Below, piece after piece: positions 27,463-36,177 of a stretch of DNA of 64,000 bases (the stretch's first letter is position 1; each line of letters starts with the position of its first letter). The position numbers and the translations under genes are program-made. The stretch covers positions 1 through 64,000 of the forward strand of contig DASRFJ010000277.1 in assembly GCA_035651595.1 (NCBI GenBank). Direction: 5' to 3'. The DNA comes from JAFARZ01 sp035651595 (GTDB lineage Bacteria > Actinomycetota > Actinomycetes > Streptosporangiales > Streptosporangiaceae). The notes under the pieces were generated by a model. The model made no database searches. It was not told the origin of the DNA and was given only the letters and a program-made list of their open reading frames with translations.

Positions 27463-27556
27463 ATTATTGCGGACACTTACCCCCCCGATCCGGGGGGGTA
27501 AGTGTCCGCAATAATCTGGCGCGCCTGGCGGCGCGCCCGAAATGTTGGTATATGCC
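27463..27556 (+). repeat. Dispersed hairpin repeat, copy 2, with downstream box
   Basis: Perfect 24-bp arms (27463-27486, 27492-27515) with the same ATTATTGCGGACACTTAC core as copies 1 and 3 and a GATCC loop. The box GAAATGTTGGTATATGCC follows at 27539-27556, 23 bp after the right arm, the same spacing as in copy 3. Confidence 0.92.
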
Positions 27557-27580
27557 TGATTGTGGTCGCGGGGGTGGGCG

Positions 27581-27700
27581 TGTTGGCGCGGACTGAGCGG
27601 GCGGGTGTTGGCGCGGACTGAGCGGGCGGGGGTGCGCGCGGACTGGGCGGGTGGCGTTGGCGCGCGCGGCCTGAGCGGGTTTGCGCGGCCGGGGTGCGCG
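27581..27700 (+). repeat. G-rich tandem repeat beside hairpin copy 2
   Basis: Two exact 25-bp units (27581-27605 and 27606-27630) beginning TGTTGGCGCGGACTGAGCGG, followed by degenerate units of the same GGCGCG/GAGCGGGC type. No gene is seen between the reductase remnant and the chitinase start at 27876. Confidence 0.8.
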
Positions 27701-27808
27701 AGATGCCGCGAGTAGACGTTGTTCCGGAATGCCTGGCGAGAATGGCTGGAAAGTTGCGGAAAGCGGGCGTTTAGTATGCCGGAGTTTTGGGGATATGTGT
27801 TAACAATT

Positions 27809-27833
27809 ACTAATAGTAAACTTTCCTATTAGT
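27809..27833 (+). promoter_or_regulatory. Palindromic operator candidate upstream of the chitinase
   Basis: A 25-bp near-perfect palindrome, ACTAATAG / CTATTAGT around AAACTTT, lying 43 bp before the chitinase start. The core AAACTTTC with TATT-AG flank recurs upstream of the alpha-galactosidase at 31377-31395. A shared regulator of glycoside hydrolases is the simplest reading. Confidence 0.55.
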
Positions 27834-27875
27834 TTTGGGGAGCACCGTACCACCGCCCGCCTTACCGGAGGTCAC

Positions 27876-29579
27876 ATGAGACCTGTCACGCCACTTCGGG
27901 TGCTCTGCCTGCTTGTCCCGGCGGCACTGCTCGCCCTGGGGACCCACACCAGCGCCGCTAACGCCCAGACCAACCTGCTCACCAACGGCAGTTTCAGCAC
28001 CGGCAACACCGCCGGCTGGACCTGCTCATCCGGCGACAGGGTGGTGACCTCGCCAACCTTTTCCGGCGCCGCCTTCGCGCTCGCCGGCACGCCGACCGGC
28101 AGCGACGACGCCCAGTGCAGTCAGGTCGTCAGCGTGCAGCCGAACTCCGCCTACACGCTGACCGGGTTTGTGGAGGGCGACTATGTCTTCCTCGGCGACA
28201 GCGGGACCGGGAGCAGCGACACCAACGCGTGGACGCCGGCGGCGTCGTCGTGGACCGAGCTGTCGACCAGCTTCACCACCGGCTCGTCAACCACCAGCGT
28301 GACCATCTACATCCACGGCTGGTACGCGCAGCCCACGTTCGACGCTGACGCGCTGACGCTCACCGGGCCTGCGGGCAGCGGCGGGGGCGGAGGCGGCGGC
28401 ACCGCGCCGGCCGCACCGACTGGATTGACCGTTACCGGCACCACCTCGTCCTCGGTGTCCCTGTCCTGGACCGCCCCATCCGGGCCGGTCAGCGGCTACG
28501 ACGTGTTCCAGAACGGCAGCCAGGTCGCGAGCGTCACCGGCACCAGCGACACGGTCTCCGGGCTGGCCGCGTCGACGACGTACACGTTCTCCGTCGCCGC
28601 GTTCAACTCGGTCGGCCAGTCGCCGCAGTCCAGCCACGTCAGCGCCACCACGTCGTCCTCCGGCGGCGGAGGCGGCGGAGGCGGGCTGCCCGCGCACGTG
28701 CTGATGGGCTACTGGCAGGACTTCACCAATGGCGCCAAACCGCTCACCCTGGCCGCGGTGCCGAGCAGCTACAACATCGTCGCGGTCGCGTTCGGCAACT
28801 CCGACAGCACTCCCGGGCAGGTCACGTTCAGCCTCGACTCGGGCCTGTCGTCCGCGCTCGGCGGTTACACCCAGGCCCAGTTCATCAGCGACATCAAGAC
28901 GCTACAGTCCCGCGGCCAGAAGGTCATCTTGTCCGTCGGCGGCCAGAACGGCACGATCAGCGTCAGCGACTCGACCAGTGCGGGCAACTTCGCCAGCAGC
29001 GTCGACGCCATCATCAAGCAGTACGGATTCAACGGCGTGGACATCGACCTGGAGAACGGCGTCAACCCGCAGTTCATGGCCTCCGCGCTCGAGCAACTGG
29101 AGAGCGACGTCGGCTCCAGCTTGATCATCACGCTCGCGCCGCAGACCGTGGATACGCAGTCCACCGGGAACGATTACCTCGCACTGGCGCTGAACATCAA
29201 GTCCATCCTCACCATGATCAATACCCAGTACTACAACTCGGGCTCGATGAACGGCTGCGACGGCAACGTCTACTCCGAGAGCACCGAGAACTTCATGACC
29301 GCGCTCGCCTGCACGGAGCTTCAGAGCGGGCTGTCCGCGTCGCAGGTCGGGCTCGGGCTGCCCGCATCGCCGTCGGCGGCAGGCAGCGGGTACGTGTCGC
29401 CGTCGCTGGTGAACAGCGCGCTGGACTGCCTTGCCGCGCGGACGAACTGCGGCAGCTTCGTCCCGTCCACCTCCTACCCCGGAATCCGCGGCGTGATGAC
29501 GTGGTCCATCAACTGGGACGCGTCCAACGGTTACAACTTCGCCGGTACGGTGGCGCCTCACCTGGCAACGCTGCCGTGA
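27876..29579 (+). CDS. Secreted GH18 chitinase with CBM and FnIII domains
   Basis: A 567-residue exported enzyme for hydrolysis of chitin. CGGAGG precedes the ATG. Signal peptide to about residue 31 (TSAANAQ), then a jelly-roll carbohydrate-binding domain (NLLTNGSFSTGNTAGWTC ... about 32-165), a glycine linker, a fibronectin III domain (about 178-265), a second glycine linker, and the GH18 domain (about 275-567). The catalytic motif is NGVDIDLE at 386-393; Glu393 is the proton donor and the two inner Asp are present, while the first Asp of DxxDxDxE is Asn386. SxGG is seen as LSVGGQNG. Domain order matches Streptomyces-type chitinases. Confidence 0.92.
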   Translation: MRPVTPLRVLCLLVPAALLALGTHTSAANAQTNLLTNGSFSTGNTAGWTCSSGDRVVTSPTFSGAAFALAGTPTGSDDAQCSQVVSVQPNSAYTLTGFVEGDYVFLGDSGTGSSDTNAWTPAASSWTELSTSFTTGSSTTSVTIYIHGWYAQPTFDADALTLTGPAGSGGGGGGGTAPAAPTGLTVTGTTSSSVSLSWTAPSGPVSGYDVFQNGSQVASVTGTSDTVSGLAASTTYTFSVAAFNSVGQSPQSSHVSATTSSSGGGGGGGGLPAHVLMGYWQDFTNGAKPLTLAAVPSSYNIVAVAFGNSDSTPGQVTFSLDSGLSSALGGYTQAQFISDIKTLQSRGQKVILSVGGQNGTISVSDSTSAGNFASSVDAIIKQYGFNGVDIDLENGVNPQFMASALEQLESDVGSSLIITLAPQTVDTQSTGNDYLALALNIKSILTMINTQYYNSGSMNGCDGNVYSESTENFMTALACTELQSGLSASQVGLGLPASPSAAGSGYVSPSLVNSALDCLAARTNCGSFVPSTSYPGIRGVMTWSINWDASNGYNFAGTVAPHLATLP

Positions 29580-29585
29580 CGAAGG

Positions 29586-29616
29586 CGAGGCCGCCCCGGG
29601 ATCCGGGGCGGCCTCG
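29586..29616. terminator. Bidirectional terminator
   Basis: Perfect 14-bp arms CGAGGCCGCCCCGG / CCGGGGCGGCCTCG around GAT, between the convergent chitinase (ends 29579) and alpha-galactosidase (ends 29629). Confidence 0.8.
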
Positions 29617-29628
29617 CGGGTCCGCACG

Positions 29629-31347
29629 CTAACCGGAGACGGTGATCTCCGACAGGTCCGGCGCGTACGCGGCATTGTTGTAGAACTTGATCGTGTTCGT
29701 CCCCGCCCGCAGGCTCACCGTTATCGTGCGGGTCACCGGGTACTGCCAGTTCACGCCGGTGAGCGCGACCGCGGTGCCGGTGCCCCCGTTGACGGACACG
29801 TCGAAGGTGCGGGATCCGTCGAGACAGTAGACGATCGTGAGCGAGTAGGCACCCGCGCTCGTCTCGCTGATGTTGTTGACCGTGACGTAGTTGGCGGCGC
29901 CGTTTCCGATGAAGCCGACCTTCTCGCCGTTCGCGCAGCCGGAGCAGGCGGCGACCTTGGCCGCGCCCGCGATCGTGTTGCCGGCCGCGTTGGCCTCGAT
30001 CGTGGCGCTGTGGCTGGGCACAATCCGCAGCAGCTGGACCGCGCCCGCGCCGAGCGTGACGCTGTAGCTGCCGCTGACCGTGCCAGCCGACGCGCCAGTC
30101 CACAGGTTCGTCGCCGTACCGGTGCCGGACAGGCCGGCGCTGACCAAGTTCACCGTGTCGGTCTGGCTCGCGGTGCCGCTGAAGTTGAACAAGCCGAGGA
30201 TGATATCGCCGTTCGGCTCGGTCTTTACGAAGACCTGGTCATTGCCGCTGTTCACGATCCGGGTAGCGTCGATGCCGTCCTGGTCGACCCCGATGACCCG
30301 ACTGTTCTTCAGGTAGCTCACGTCGGTCGAATTGAGGTTCGTGAGATCGGCATTGATCACCAGCGGCGAGGCGGCCATTGCCCACAGGCTCATCATCGAC
30401 TGCTCTTCGGGCGCGGTGATGCCCTCATCGGCAGGACCGTCACCGAGCTCGATGGAGTCGTAGTCGTTGAACGCGCCCGGTCCGCCGTCCGGTGCCCAGT
30501 TCGCGACCTGGGCGAACCGGGACTGCACGTCGGACCACTTGGTGAGTGGATACGGGTTGCCGCAGTAGCACTGGATGTCGCCGCCGGTGCGCCACCCGTT
30601 TGAGTACTGCGCCCAGGTGGCGGCGTCCGCGATCGGCAGGCTGTTGGACAGCTCCAGGTGGATCGGCCGGCCGGTCTGCTGCAGTGCCGCGGACCACGCC
30701 TCGACATCGGGGATGTCGCTGGAGCCGACGCCGTCTATCTTGACGTAGTCGGCGCCCCAGGAGGCGAGCTCGTCGGCCCACGAGTTGATGAACGCCTGCG
30801 CACCGGGCTTGGTGTAGTCGATGCCCTGCATGCCGCCGCAGTTGTAGTTGTGCTCGCTGGCGCCGTCGGCGATCTGGTTCGCGGTGTCGGAAGTGCCCTC
30901 GATCGGGGTCTTCTCCGCCACCGCCTGATCCGAGATGCCCGGCGTCACGTAGAACCCGATCTTCTCGCCGAGGCTGTGCACGTAGTTCGCGACGACCTCG
31001 AGGCCGGGGACACCGTTCACCGTGGGGAACTTAGCCGGGTCGGTCACCCAGCGGCCGAACTGATCCACGGCCGGGCCCTGGCTGCCCGGGCATTCGTAGT
31101 AGAAGTCGTCGACGTTGACGTAGTTGTAGCCGGCCGCGAGCAGCCCGCTGCTCTTCAGCGCGGCGGCCTGAGCCTCCACGTTCGCGGCGGTCGGGCCGCG
31201 GCCGATGACGTTCCAGGTGCTCCAGCCCAAGAGCGGGGTCAGCCCGACCCCGTTGCTCTCGGCCCGGGCCGGGACCGTGGCCACGGTGAGCGCCGCGGCC
31301 GCGGAGACCACGGCGACGGCCGCCGTGAGCAGGCATTTAACGCGCAT
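29629..31347 (-). CDS. Secreted GH27 alpha-galactosidase with C-terminal CBM
   Basis: A 572-residue exported glycosidase preceded by GAGGAGG. Signal peptide to about residue 29 (VPARAES). The GH27 barrel begins LTPLLGWSTWN; the nucleophile is Asp205 in YVKIDGVG and the acid/base is probably Asp257 in RTGGDIQCYC. A beta-sandwich follows (to about 440), then a CBM35/CBM6-like module (about 448-572: ATIEANAAGN ... GAYSLTIVY ... LRAGTNTIKFYN). GH27 also contains beta-L-arabinopyranosidases, which cannot be excluded. The upstream AAACTTTC motif is shared with the chitinase promoter. Confidence 0.9.
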   Translation of the reverse strand: MRVKCLLTAAVAVVSAAAALTVATVPARAESNGVGLTPLLGWSTWNVIGRGPTAANVEAQAAALKSSGLLAAGYNYVNVDDFYYECPGSQGPAVDQFGRWVTDPAKFPTVNGVPGLEVVANYVHSLGEKIGFYVTPGISDQAVAEKTPIEGTSDTANQIADGASEHNYNCGGMQGIDYTKPGAQAFINSWADELASWGADYVKIDGVGSSDIPDVEAWSAALQQTGRPIHLELSNSLPIADAATWAQYSNGWRTGGDIQCYCGNPYPLTKWSDVQSRFAQVANWAPDGGPGAFNDYDSIELGDGPADEGITAPEEQSMMSLWAMAASPLVINADLTNLNSTDVSYLKNSRVIGVDQDGIDATRIVNSGNDQVFVKTEPNGDIILGLFNFSGTASQTDTVNLVSAGLSGTGTATNLWTGASAGTVSGSYSVTLGAGAVQLLRIVPSHSATIEANAAGNTIAGAAKVAACSGCANGEKVGFIGNGAANYVTVNNISETSAGAYSLTIVYCLDGSRTFDVSVNGGTGTAVALTGVNWQYPVTRTITVSLRAGTNTIKFYNNAAYAPDLSEITVSG

Positions 31348-31376
31348 GCGAACCTCCTCGGTGCGGCCCTAGGTTG

Positions 31377-31395
31377 TTGGAAACTTTCTTATTCG
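31377..31395 (-). promoter_or_regulatory. Operator candidate upstream of the alpha-galactosidase
   Basis: TTGGAAACTTTCTTATTCG on the + strand, about 30 bp upstream of the ATG. Its GAAA-C-TTTC centre is a small palindrome and the sequence is shared with the larger palindrome before the chitinase (27809-27833). Confidence 0.45.
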
Positions 31396-31396
31396 C

Positions 31397-31729
31397 TCAA
31401 TTTCGGACAATATCAGCCAGGCTCGATCTTGTTAACTGGCTGGCACCGCCCACCTTTGTTGCCTCGCCGAGGATCGAGATCAGGGCGTCGACCGCCGCGG
31501 CGGCGTCGGGGCCGGCCGCCGTGACGACGACCTGCTGGCCGCTGGTCGCGCCGAGTCCCATCACGCCGAGCACGCTCTTGGCGTCGGCGGTGCGGCCGCC
31601 GACGGTGACGGACACGGCGGAGTCGAACCGGCCGGCTGCCACCGCGAGCGCGCCGGCCGGGCGAGCGTGCAGGTCGCCGGTGAGGACGATCGTCCGCGCG
31701 AGGGCGGGCTGGTCAGAGCTTGCGAGCAT
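31397..31729 (-). CDS. ptsH: HPr-family phosphocarrier protein
   Basis: A 110-residue HPr. The phosphorylated histidine is His21 in GDLHARPAG, and SVLGVMGLGATSGQQVVV matches the segment around the regulatory serine region of HPr proteins. It would carry phosphate from the EI-like protein (32953-34524) to DhaM. It overlaps the dhaM gene by 17 bp, so the two are co-translated and dedicated to the dihydroxyacetone pathway rather than to general sugar uptake. Length is about 20 residues above a minimal HPr because of the N-terminal extension. Confidence 0.88.
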   Translation of the reverse strand: MLASSDQPALARTIVLTGDLHARPAGALAVAAGRFDSAVSVTVGGRTADAKSVLGVMGLGATSGQQVVVTAAGPDAAAAVDALISILGEATKVGGASQLTRSSLADIVRN

Positions 31730-32111
31730 GGCGCGCCTCCTCCGCCGCGCTGGCCACCGCCTTGATATCCGCGCCGGCCGCGGCGGTGACCGTCGCGGCC
31801 ACCGCGCCTTCGACGAACGGCCCGTCCGCCATGATGACCCTGCCGCTCGGGCGGTCCTCGAGCAGCGCGCGGACGGTGAGCACGGCGCTGCCGAGGTCGG
31901 ACAGCACGACCACGCCGCCGCCGGCGTCCGCGTCGACTAGGCCTTGCGCCACCTTGGCGGCGCTGGTGCCGAGCGCGCCCTGCTCGGTTCCGCCGGCCGC
32001 GACGATCGGCACCGCGCCGCCGCTGACCTGACCGGCGAGGTCCGCCGTGCCGGCCGCGAGTTCGGCGCTGTGCGAGACGAGAAGGATCCCTACCAGTGGT
32101 TCGGTGTTCAT
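31713..32111 (-). CDS. dhaM: DhaM, PTS-dependent dihydroxyacetone kinase phosphotransferase subunit
   Basis: A 132-residue EIIA-Man-like protein that takes phosphate from HPr and passes it to the ADP bound in DhaL. The active histidine is His14 in ILLVSHSAELAAG; GGTEQGALGTSAAKV and VVVLSDLGSAVLT are typical DhaM segments. E. coli DhaM fuses EIIA, HPr and EI modules, whereas here the three are separate genes. Divergent from the IclR gene across a 53-bp gap that contains the operator candidate at 32129. Confidence 0.9.
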   Translation of the reverse strand: MNTEPLVGILLVSHSAELAAGTADLAGQVSGGAVPIVAAGGTEQGALGTSAAKVAQGLVDADAGGGVVVLSDLGSAVLTVRALLEDRPSGRVIMADGPFVEGAVAATVTAAAGADIKAVASAAEEARHARKL

Positions 32112-32128
32112 CGCATATCCTGAATGTT

Positions 32129-32145
32129 GTTCGACATGATGGAAA
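32129..32145. promoter_or_regulatory. Operator candidate between dhaM and the IclR gene
   Basis: GTTCGACATGATGGAAA, matching the palindrome GTTCGACATAGTCGAAC upstream of glpF (37056-37072). It sits in the only intergenic space between the divergent regulator and dhaM genes, so the IclR protein probably binds here and controls both directions. Confidence 0.6.
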
Positions 32146-32164
32146 GACCGGCAGAGAGGCGTGG

Positions 32165-32941
32165 ATGATCCAGTCGGTGCAGCGCGCGGCCCAGATCCTC
32201 GGGGCACTCGGTTCCGGGACGCCGCGCCTCGGCGTGACCGAAATCGCCGAGCGCGTTGGCCTGGCCAAGCCGACCGTGCACGGGCTGCTGCGGACGCTGG
32301 AGGCGCACGACCTCGTCGCGCAGGACCCGGAGACCGGGAAGTACAGCCTCGGGCCCGGTGTGTTGCAGCTCGGAAACGCGTACCTGGACGGCTCGGAGCT
32401 GCGGGCTCGGTCGCTGCGGTGGGCGGAGTCGCTGGCCCAGCGCGCCAACGAGGCGGTGTGGGTCGCGACGCTGTCCGGGTCGCGGGCCATCGTGCTGCAC
32501 CACGTCTTCCGGCCCGATAACACCGTGCAGATCCTCGAGGTCGGGGCCGCCATCCCGTGGTACGCCTGCGCACTCGGGCACGCGATCGTCGCGCACCTGC
32601 CCGAAGCCCAGCGCACCCGGCTGCTGACCGGCGACCTGCCACCGCTCACCGGCAAGACGAAGACCTCGCGATCCGCGCTGACCCGAGCGCTCAACCAGGT
32701 GCGCCAGCGCGGGTACGCGGTGGAGGACTCCGAGGCCACGGTCGGTGACGCGGGCATCGCGGCGCCGATCATCTCCCGGGACGGCGTGGTGGCCGGCGCG
32801 ATCGGCGTGGTGGGCGCGGCCGGCCGGTTGCTCGGCGACGGTCGCGACGAGCTGGTGCTTGCGGTCGGCGAGGCCGCTCGTTCGGTGTCCCGTGACCTGG
32901 GAGCGGGGCGCGGTGGCGCTGTGTTCTCCGCGCTGAGCTGA
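32165..32941 (+). CDS. IclR-family transcriptional regulator of the dha/glycerol genes
   Basis: A 258-residue regulator. ATG at 32165 is preceded by GAGAGG and gives MIQSVQRAAQIL, the canonical IclR start. The winged helix-turn-helix covers about residues 5-65 (LGVTEIAERVGLAKPTVHGLLRTL) and the ligand-binding domain the rest (PWYACALGHAIVAHLP; EDSEATVGDAGIAAPI). IclR proteins of this group, such as GylR, sense glycerol-related metabolites; context here points to dihydroxyacetone or glycerol as effector. It is inserted between ptsI-like and dhaM on the opposite strand. Confidence 0.88.
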   Translation: MIQSVQRAAQILGALGSGTPRLGVTEIAERVGLAKPTVHGLLRTLEAHDLVAQDPETGKYSLGPGVLQLGNAYLDGSELRARSLRWAESLAQRANEAVWVATLSGSRAIVLHHVFRPDNTVQILEVGAAIPWYACALGHAIVAHLPEAQRTRLLTGDLPPLTGKTKTSRSALTRALNQVRQRGYAVEDSEATVGDAGIAAPIISRDGVVAGAIGVVGAAGRLLGDGRDELVLAVGEAARSVSRDLGAGRGGAVFSALS

Positions 32942-32952
32942 TCTCCTCCGCT

Positions 32953-34524
32953 TCATGGCTGAGCGCCCGCTATCCAGCCGGCGACCTTCGGCACCCGGGC
33001 GGCGCCGACGCTGAGCGTGCGGACACCGAGACGGAGCAGCAGTGGCAGCACTTCCGGGTCGGCGGCCGCGTCGCCGCACACGGACACCGGGATGGCGTTA
33101 TCTCCGGCCGCAAGCACGACGTGCTCGATCAGTTTGAGAACCCGCGGGTCGGCGGCCAGCGCCGGTCCGGTTCGCGGGTCGGCGCGGTCGATGCCCAGGA
33201 CCTCGCTGGTGAGATCGTTGGTGCCGATGGAGAAGAAGCCGACCTCGGCGGCGAAGGTTTCCGCGTTCCTGGCGGTGTCCGCCACTTCGACCATGATGCC
33301 GAGGTCGGGCGCGGTGACGTCGGCCCGGCGCGACATTTCGGCGAGCCGGCCGCGCACCCGGCGGACCTCGTCCAGCGACGTGACCATCGGTATGAGGATG
33401 GCGAGCCGGGCACGGCGCCCGGCGCGGAGGATCGCGCTCAGCTGATCGTCGAGCGCGTGCGGCGCGTCCAGCAGTGCGGTCAGGCCGTGCCTTGCGCCGG
33501 CGAGGAACGGCGGGATCTTGTCGCCGGAGAAGTCGAGCAGCCGGACGACCGCCGGGCGGCCATCCAGTTCGGCCAGCACGGGGGTGAGCTGGGCCAGGTG
33601 TTCGGCCTCCGTCGGCCAGTTCCGTGCGCCGGTGAAGGGAATCTCGGTGCGGAGCAGGCCGACGCCGACCGCACCACCGGAGAGGCCGAGCCTGGTCTCG
33701 GCTGCGGATGCGACGTTGCACAGCACCGTGATCGCCTGGCCGTCTCTGGCCAGGACGCCCGTTGGTTGTACCGGGTCGGGGTGAGTCTGGGGCTGGCCGG
33801 CGGTTCTGGCCGCGGCGGCTCTCAGGACCTCGACGGGCGGGTCGACGGTGACCCTGCCCGCCTCGGCGTCCAGGATCGCTTGGGTTCCGGCGGGCATCTC
33901 GAGCACCAGGGGGTCCGCGCCCGCCAGCATCGGCAGGCCTAGCCCGCGCGCGACGATCGCCGCGTGCGAGCTCGCGCCGCCACCGACCGAGACCGCGCCT
34001 GCCAGGCGTGCGCTGGTCTGGCTCGCGTCGGCCAGACGGATCAGGTCAGCCGGATCCACCTCCCTGCTGACCAGGATGAAGTTGTTGTCTGGCGGCGGGA
34101 CCGCCTGGCTGTCCGCCAGCTCGGTGAGCACGGCCTCGCCTATTTGGCGGACGTCGCCGGCTCGCTGGGCGAGGTCAGGGTCGGGCAACGCGGCGAGCAC
34201 CGCGGCCTGGGCGGCGACGGCGTCGCGCACCGCAGTCATGGCGTCCGCACCACCGCGCATCGCGTCGAGCACCGGCGTGACGAGCGCCGGATCGGCCGCG
34301 ATCAGCGCGCCGACCTCCACGATGCCGGCCTGGGTCTGGTCGCCGCGCGCACACAGATCCGCGGCGAGGCTGGCGCGGCTGCGCGCCACCTTGGCGAACG
34401 CCGCCTCGACCTGCTGGGCGGTTGCCTTTCCGGTGGCGTTCGCGGGTGGATTCACGTGATAGATCTCGCCAATCGCGACGCCTTCGGACACCGGCAGTCC
34501 GTGAAACTGGTGCCTTGCCGTCAT
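32953..34524 (-). CDS. ptsI: Phosphoenolpyruvate-protein phosphotransferase (EI)
   Basis: A 523-residue EI that autophosphorylates from phosphoenolpyruvate. The active His187 lies in GGASSHAAIVARGLGLPML; the PEP-binding barrel shows GVGLLRTEI, FFSIGTNDLTSEVLGIDR and SVCGDAAADPEVLP with the catalytic Cys. It is about 50 residues shorter than E. coli PtsI. Its start overlaps the dhaL stop by 4 bp (ATGA), which ties it to the dihydroxyacetone kinase operon. A general PTS role elsewhere in the cell cannot be excluded. Confidence 0.9.
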   Translation of the reverse strand: MTARHQFHGLPVSEGVAIGEIYHVNPPANATGKATAQQVEAAFAKVARSRASLAADLCARGDQTQAGIVEVGALIAADPALVTPVLDAMRGGADAMTAVRDAVAAQAAVLAALPDPDLAQRAGDVRQIGEAVLTELADSQAVPPPDNNFILVSREVDPADLIRLADASQTSARLAGAVSVGGGASSHAAIVARGLGLPMLAGADPLVLEMPAGTQAILDAEAGRVTVDPPVEVLRAAAARTAGQPQTHPDPVQPTGVLARDGQAITVLCNVASAAETRLGLSGGAVGVGLLRTEIPFTGARNWPTEAEHLAQLTPVLAELDGRPAVVRLLDFSGDKIPPFLAGARHGLTALLDAPHALDDQLSAILRAGRRARLAILIPMVTSLDEVRRVRGRLAEMSRRADVTAPDLGIMVEVADTARNAETFAAEVGFFSIGTNDLTSEVLGIDRADPRTGPALAADPRVLKLIEHVVLAAGDNAIPVSVCGDAAADPEVLPLLLRLGVRTLSVGAARVPKVAGWIAGAQP

Positions 34525-35180
34525 CGCGCTGCCCGGGCCGTCTTGGCCGTCTTGGCCGCCTCGGCCAGTGCGACGAGGATCAGCGCGGTCGACGCGGCCC
34601 CGGGGTCCTCGTGCCCGACGCTGCGCGGCCCGAGATAGCTCGCACGGCCCTTGAGCGCCTGCATGGAGACGGTCGCCGCGGCGCCTTCCTTCGCCGCATC
34701 CGCCAGCGCGGCGAAAGCGTCGTCATCGGTGGCACCCTCCGCGACCGCCTTGCTGAAGGCCCTGGTGGCCGGCGCGAGCGCGTCGACCATCGTCTTGTCG
34801 CCTCCGCGCGCGGCACCGAGTTGCTGTACTCCGGCGAGTGCCGCCTCCAGTGCGGCGGACAGTGTGGGCAGGTCCGCGTCGGCGGCGGCACCGAGTGCCC
34901 GGCCGGCCCGGCGGAAGGCGGTGCCGTACAACGGCCCGGAGGCGCCGCCGACCTTGGCGATGAGCGCGTTGCCGGTGAGCGTCAAGATGGCGCCGGGTGC
35001 CGCCTGTCCCTCATGGTTCGCCCGGTCGAGCGCGGCTAGCACCGCGGTGAACCCGCGGGACAGGTTGCTGCCGTGATCGGCGTCGCCTACCGCCGCGTCC
35101 AGCTGGGTGAGGTGGTCGCGGTTCGCCTCGATGGCCTCGGCGGCCGACACGATCCAGGTCCGGAAGACTTCGGCGTCCAT
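34521..35180 (-). CDS. dhaL: Dihydroxyacetone kinase subunit DhaL
   Basis: A 219-residue ADP-binding subunit. DAAVGDADHGSNLSRGF holds the Asp residues that bind the two Mg ions, GGASGPLYGTAFRRAG is the glycine-rich loop, and GGDKTMVDALAPA is the second conserved motif. In the PTS-dependent enzyme the ADP stays bound as a cofactor and is rephosphorylated by DhaM. Four bases separate it from dhaK upstream. Confidence 0.93.
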   Translation of the reverse strand: MDAEVFRTWIVSAAEAIEANRDHLTQLDAAVGDADHGSNLSRGFTAVLAALDRANHEGQAAPGAILTLTGNALIAKVGGASGPLYGTAFRRAGRALGAAADADLPTLSAALEAALAGVQQLGAARGGDKTMVDALAPATRAFSKAVAEGATDDDAFAALADAAKEGAAATVSMQALKGRASYLGPRSVGHEDPGAASTALILVALAEAAKTAKTARAAR

Positions 35181-35184
35181 GGCT

Positions 35185-36177
35185 TTAACGTCCCCAGCGC
35201 AGCGCGGGCGTTTCTACCGGCGCGTCCCACAGGCGGACCAGCGTCTCGGTGAGCCGGGTGACCGTCACCGAGAAGCCCTGCATCTCCAGGCTGGTGACGT
35301 AGTTGCCGACCAGGTTCCGCGCGATGTGCCCGCCGTTGGCCGCCAGGTACCGGCGCACCTCCTCGAACAGCACATACAGCTCAAGGAGTGGCGTGCCGCC
35401 CATGCCGTTGACCATGACCAGCAGGTCACCGTCAACGGGCTGATCGGCACGGATCGCGTCCAGCGCGATCTCGGCCAGCTCGGCGGCGGGAGCGAGCGCG
35501 GCACGGGCGCGCCCCGGCTCGCCGTGGATGCCGATGCCCAGCTCGATCTCGGTGTCGGCGAGCTCGAACGTCGGCTTGCCGGCCGCGGGAGTCGTGCACG
35601 GGCTAAGCGCGACGCCGAACGACCGGCTCCGCTCGTTGACCTCGCGGGCGATCGCGGCGACAGAGGCCAGGTCGGCGCCTTCCTCGGCCAGCGCCCCGGC
35701 TATCTTCTCCACGAAGACGGTGGCGCCGGTGCCGCGGCGGCCGGCCGTGTAAAGCGAGTCCTCCACGGCCACGTCGTCGTTCACCACGACGGAGACGACC
35801 TCGATGTGCTCGTCTTCGGCCAGTTCGGCGGCCATCTGGAAGTTGAGCACGTCACCGGTATAGTTCTTCACCACGTGCAGCACGCCCGCTCCGCCGTTGA
35901 CCGCCTTCGTCGCGGCCAGCATCTGATCGGGCACCGGCGACGTGAAAACCTCCCCAGGACAGGCCGCGTCGAGCATGCCGTGGCCGACGAACCCGCCGTG
36001 CAGCGGCTCGTGACCGGAGCCGCCGCCGGAGATCAGGCCGACCTTGCCGGCCCGCGGTCCGCCGGCCCTGGTGACGATCCCGTTCGCAAGGTCGACTGAC
36101 AGCTCCGGGTGCGCCGCGGCTAGGCCGCGGAGCGCGTCGGAGACGACGGTGTCCGGGCTGTTGATCAGCTTCTTCAT
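35185..36177 (-). CDS. dhaK: Dihydroxyacetone kinase subunit DhaK
   Basis: A 330-residue substrate-binding subunit. It shows GLISGGGSGHEPLHGGFVG, in which the His forms the covalent hemiaminal with dihydroxyacetone, VVKNYTGDVLNFQMA, and NDDVAVEDSLYTAGRRGT. It forms the kinase with DhaL (about 210 residues) and DhaM. Overlaps the glpF stop by 4 bp, so glycerol entry and dihydroxyacetone phosphorylation are expressed as one unit. Confidence 0.94.
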   Translation of the reverse strand: MKKLINSPDTVVSDALRGLAAAHPELSVDLANGIVTRAGGPRAGKVGLISGGGSGHEPLHGGFVGHGMLDAACPGEVFTSPVPDQMLAATKAVNGGAGVLHVVKNYTGDVLNFQMAAELAEDEHIEVVSVVVNDDVAVEDSLYTAGRRGTGATVFVEKIAGALAEEGADLASVAAIAREVNERSRSFGVALSPCTTPAAGKPTFELADTEIELGIGIHGEPGRARAALAPAAELAEIALDAIRADQPVDGDLLVMVNGMGGTPLLELYVLFEEVRRYLAANGGHIARNLVGNYVTSLEMQGFSVTVTRLTETLVRLWDAPVETPALRWGR

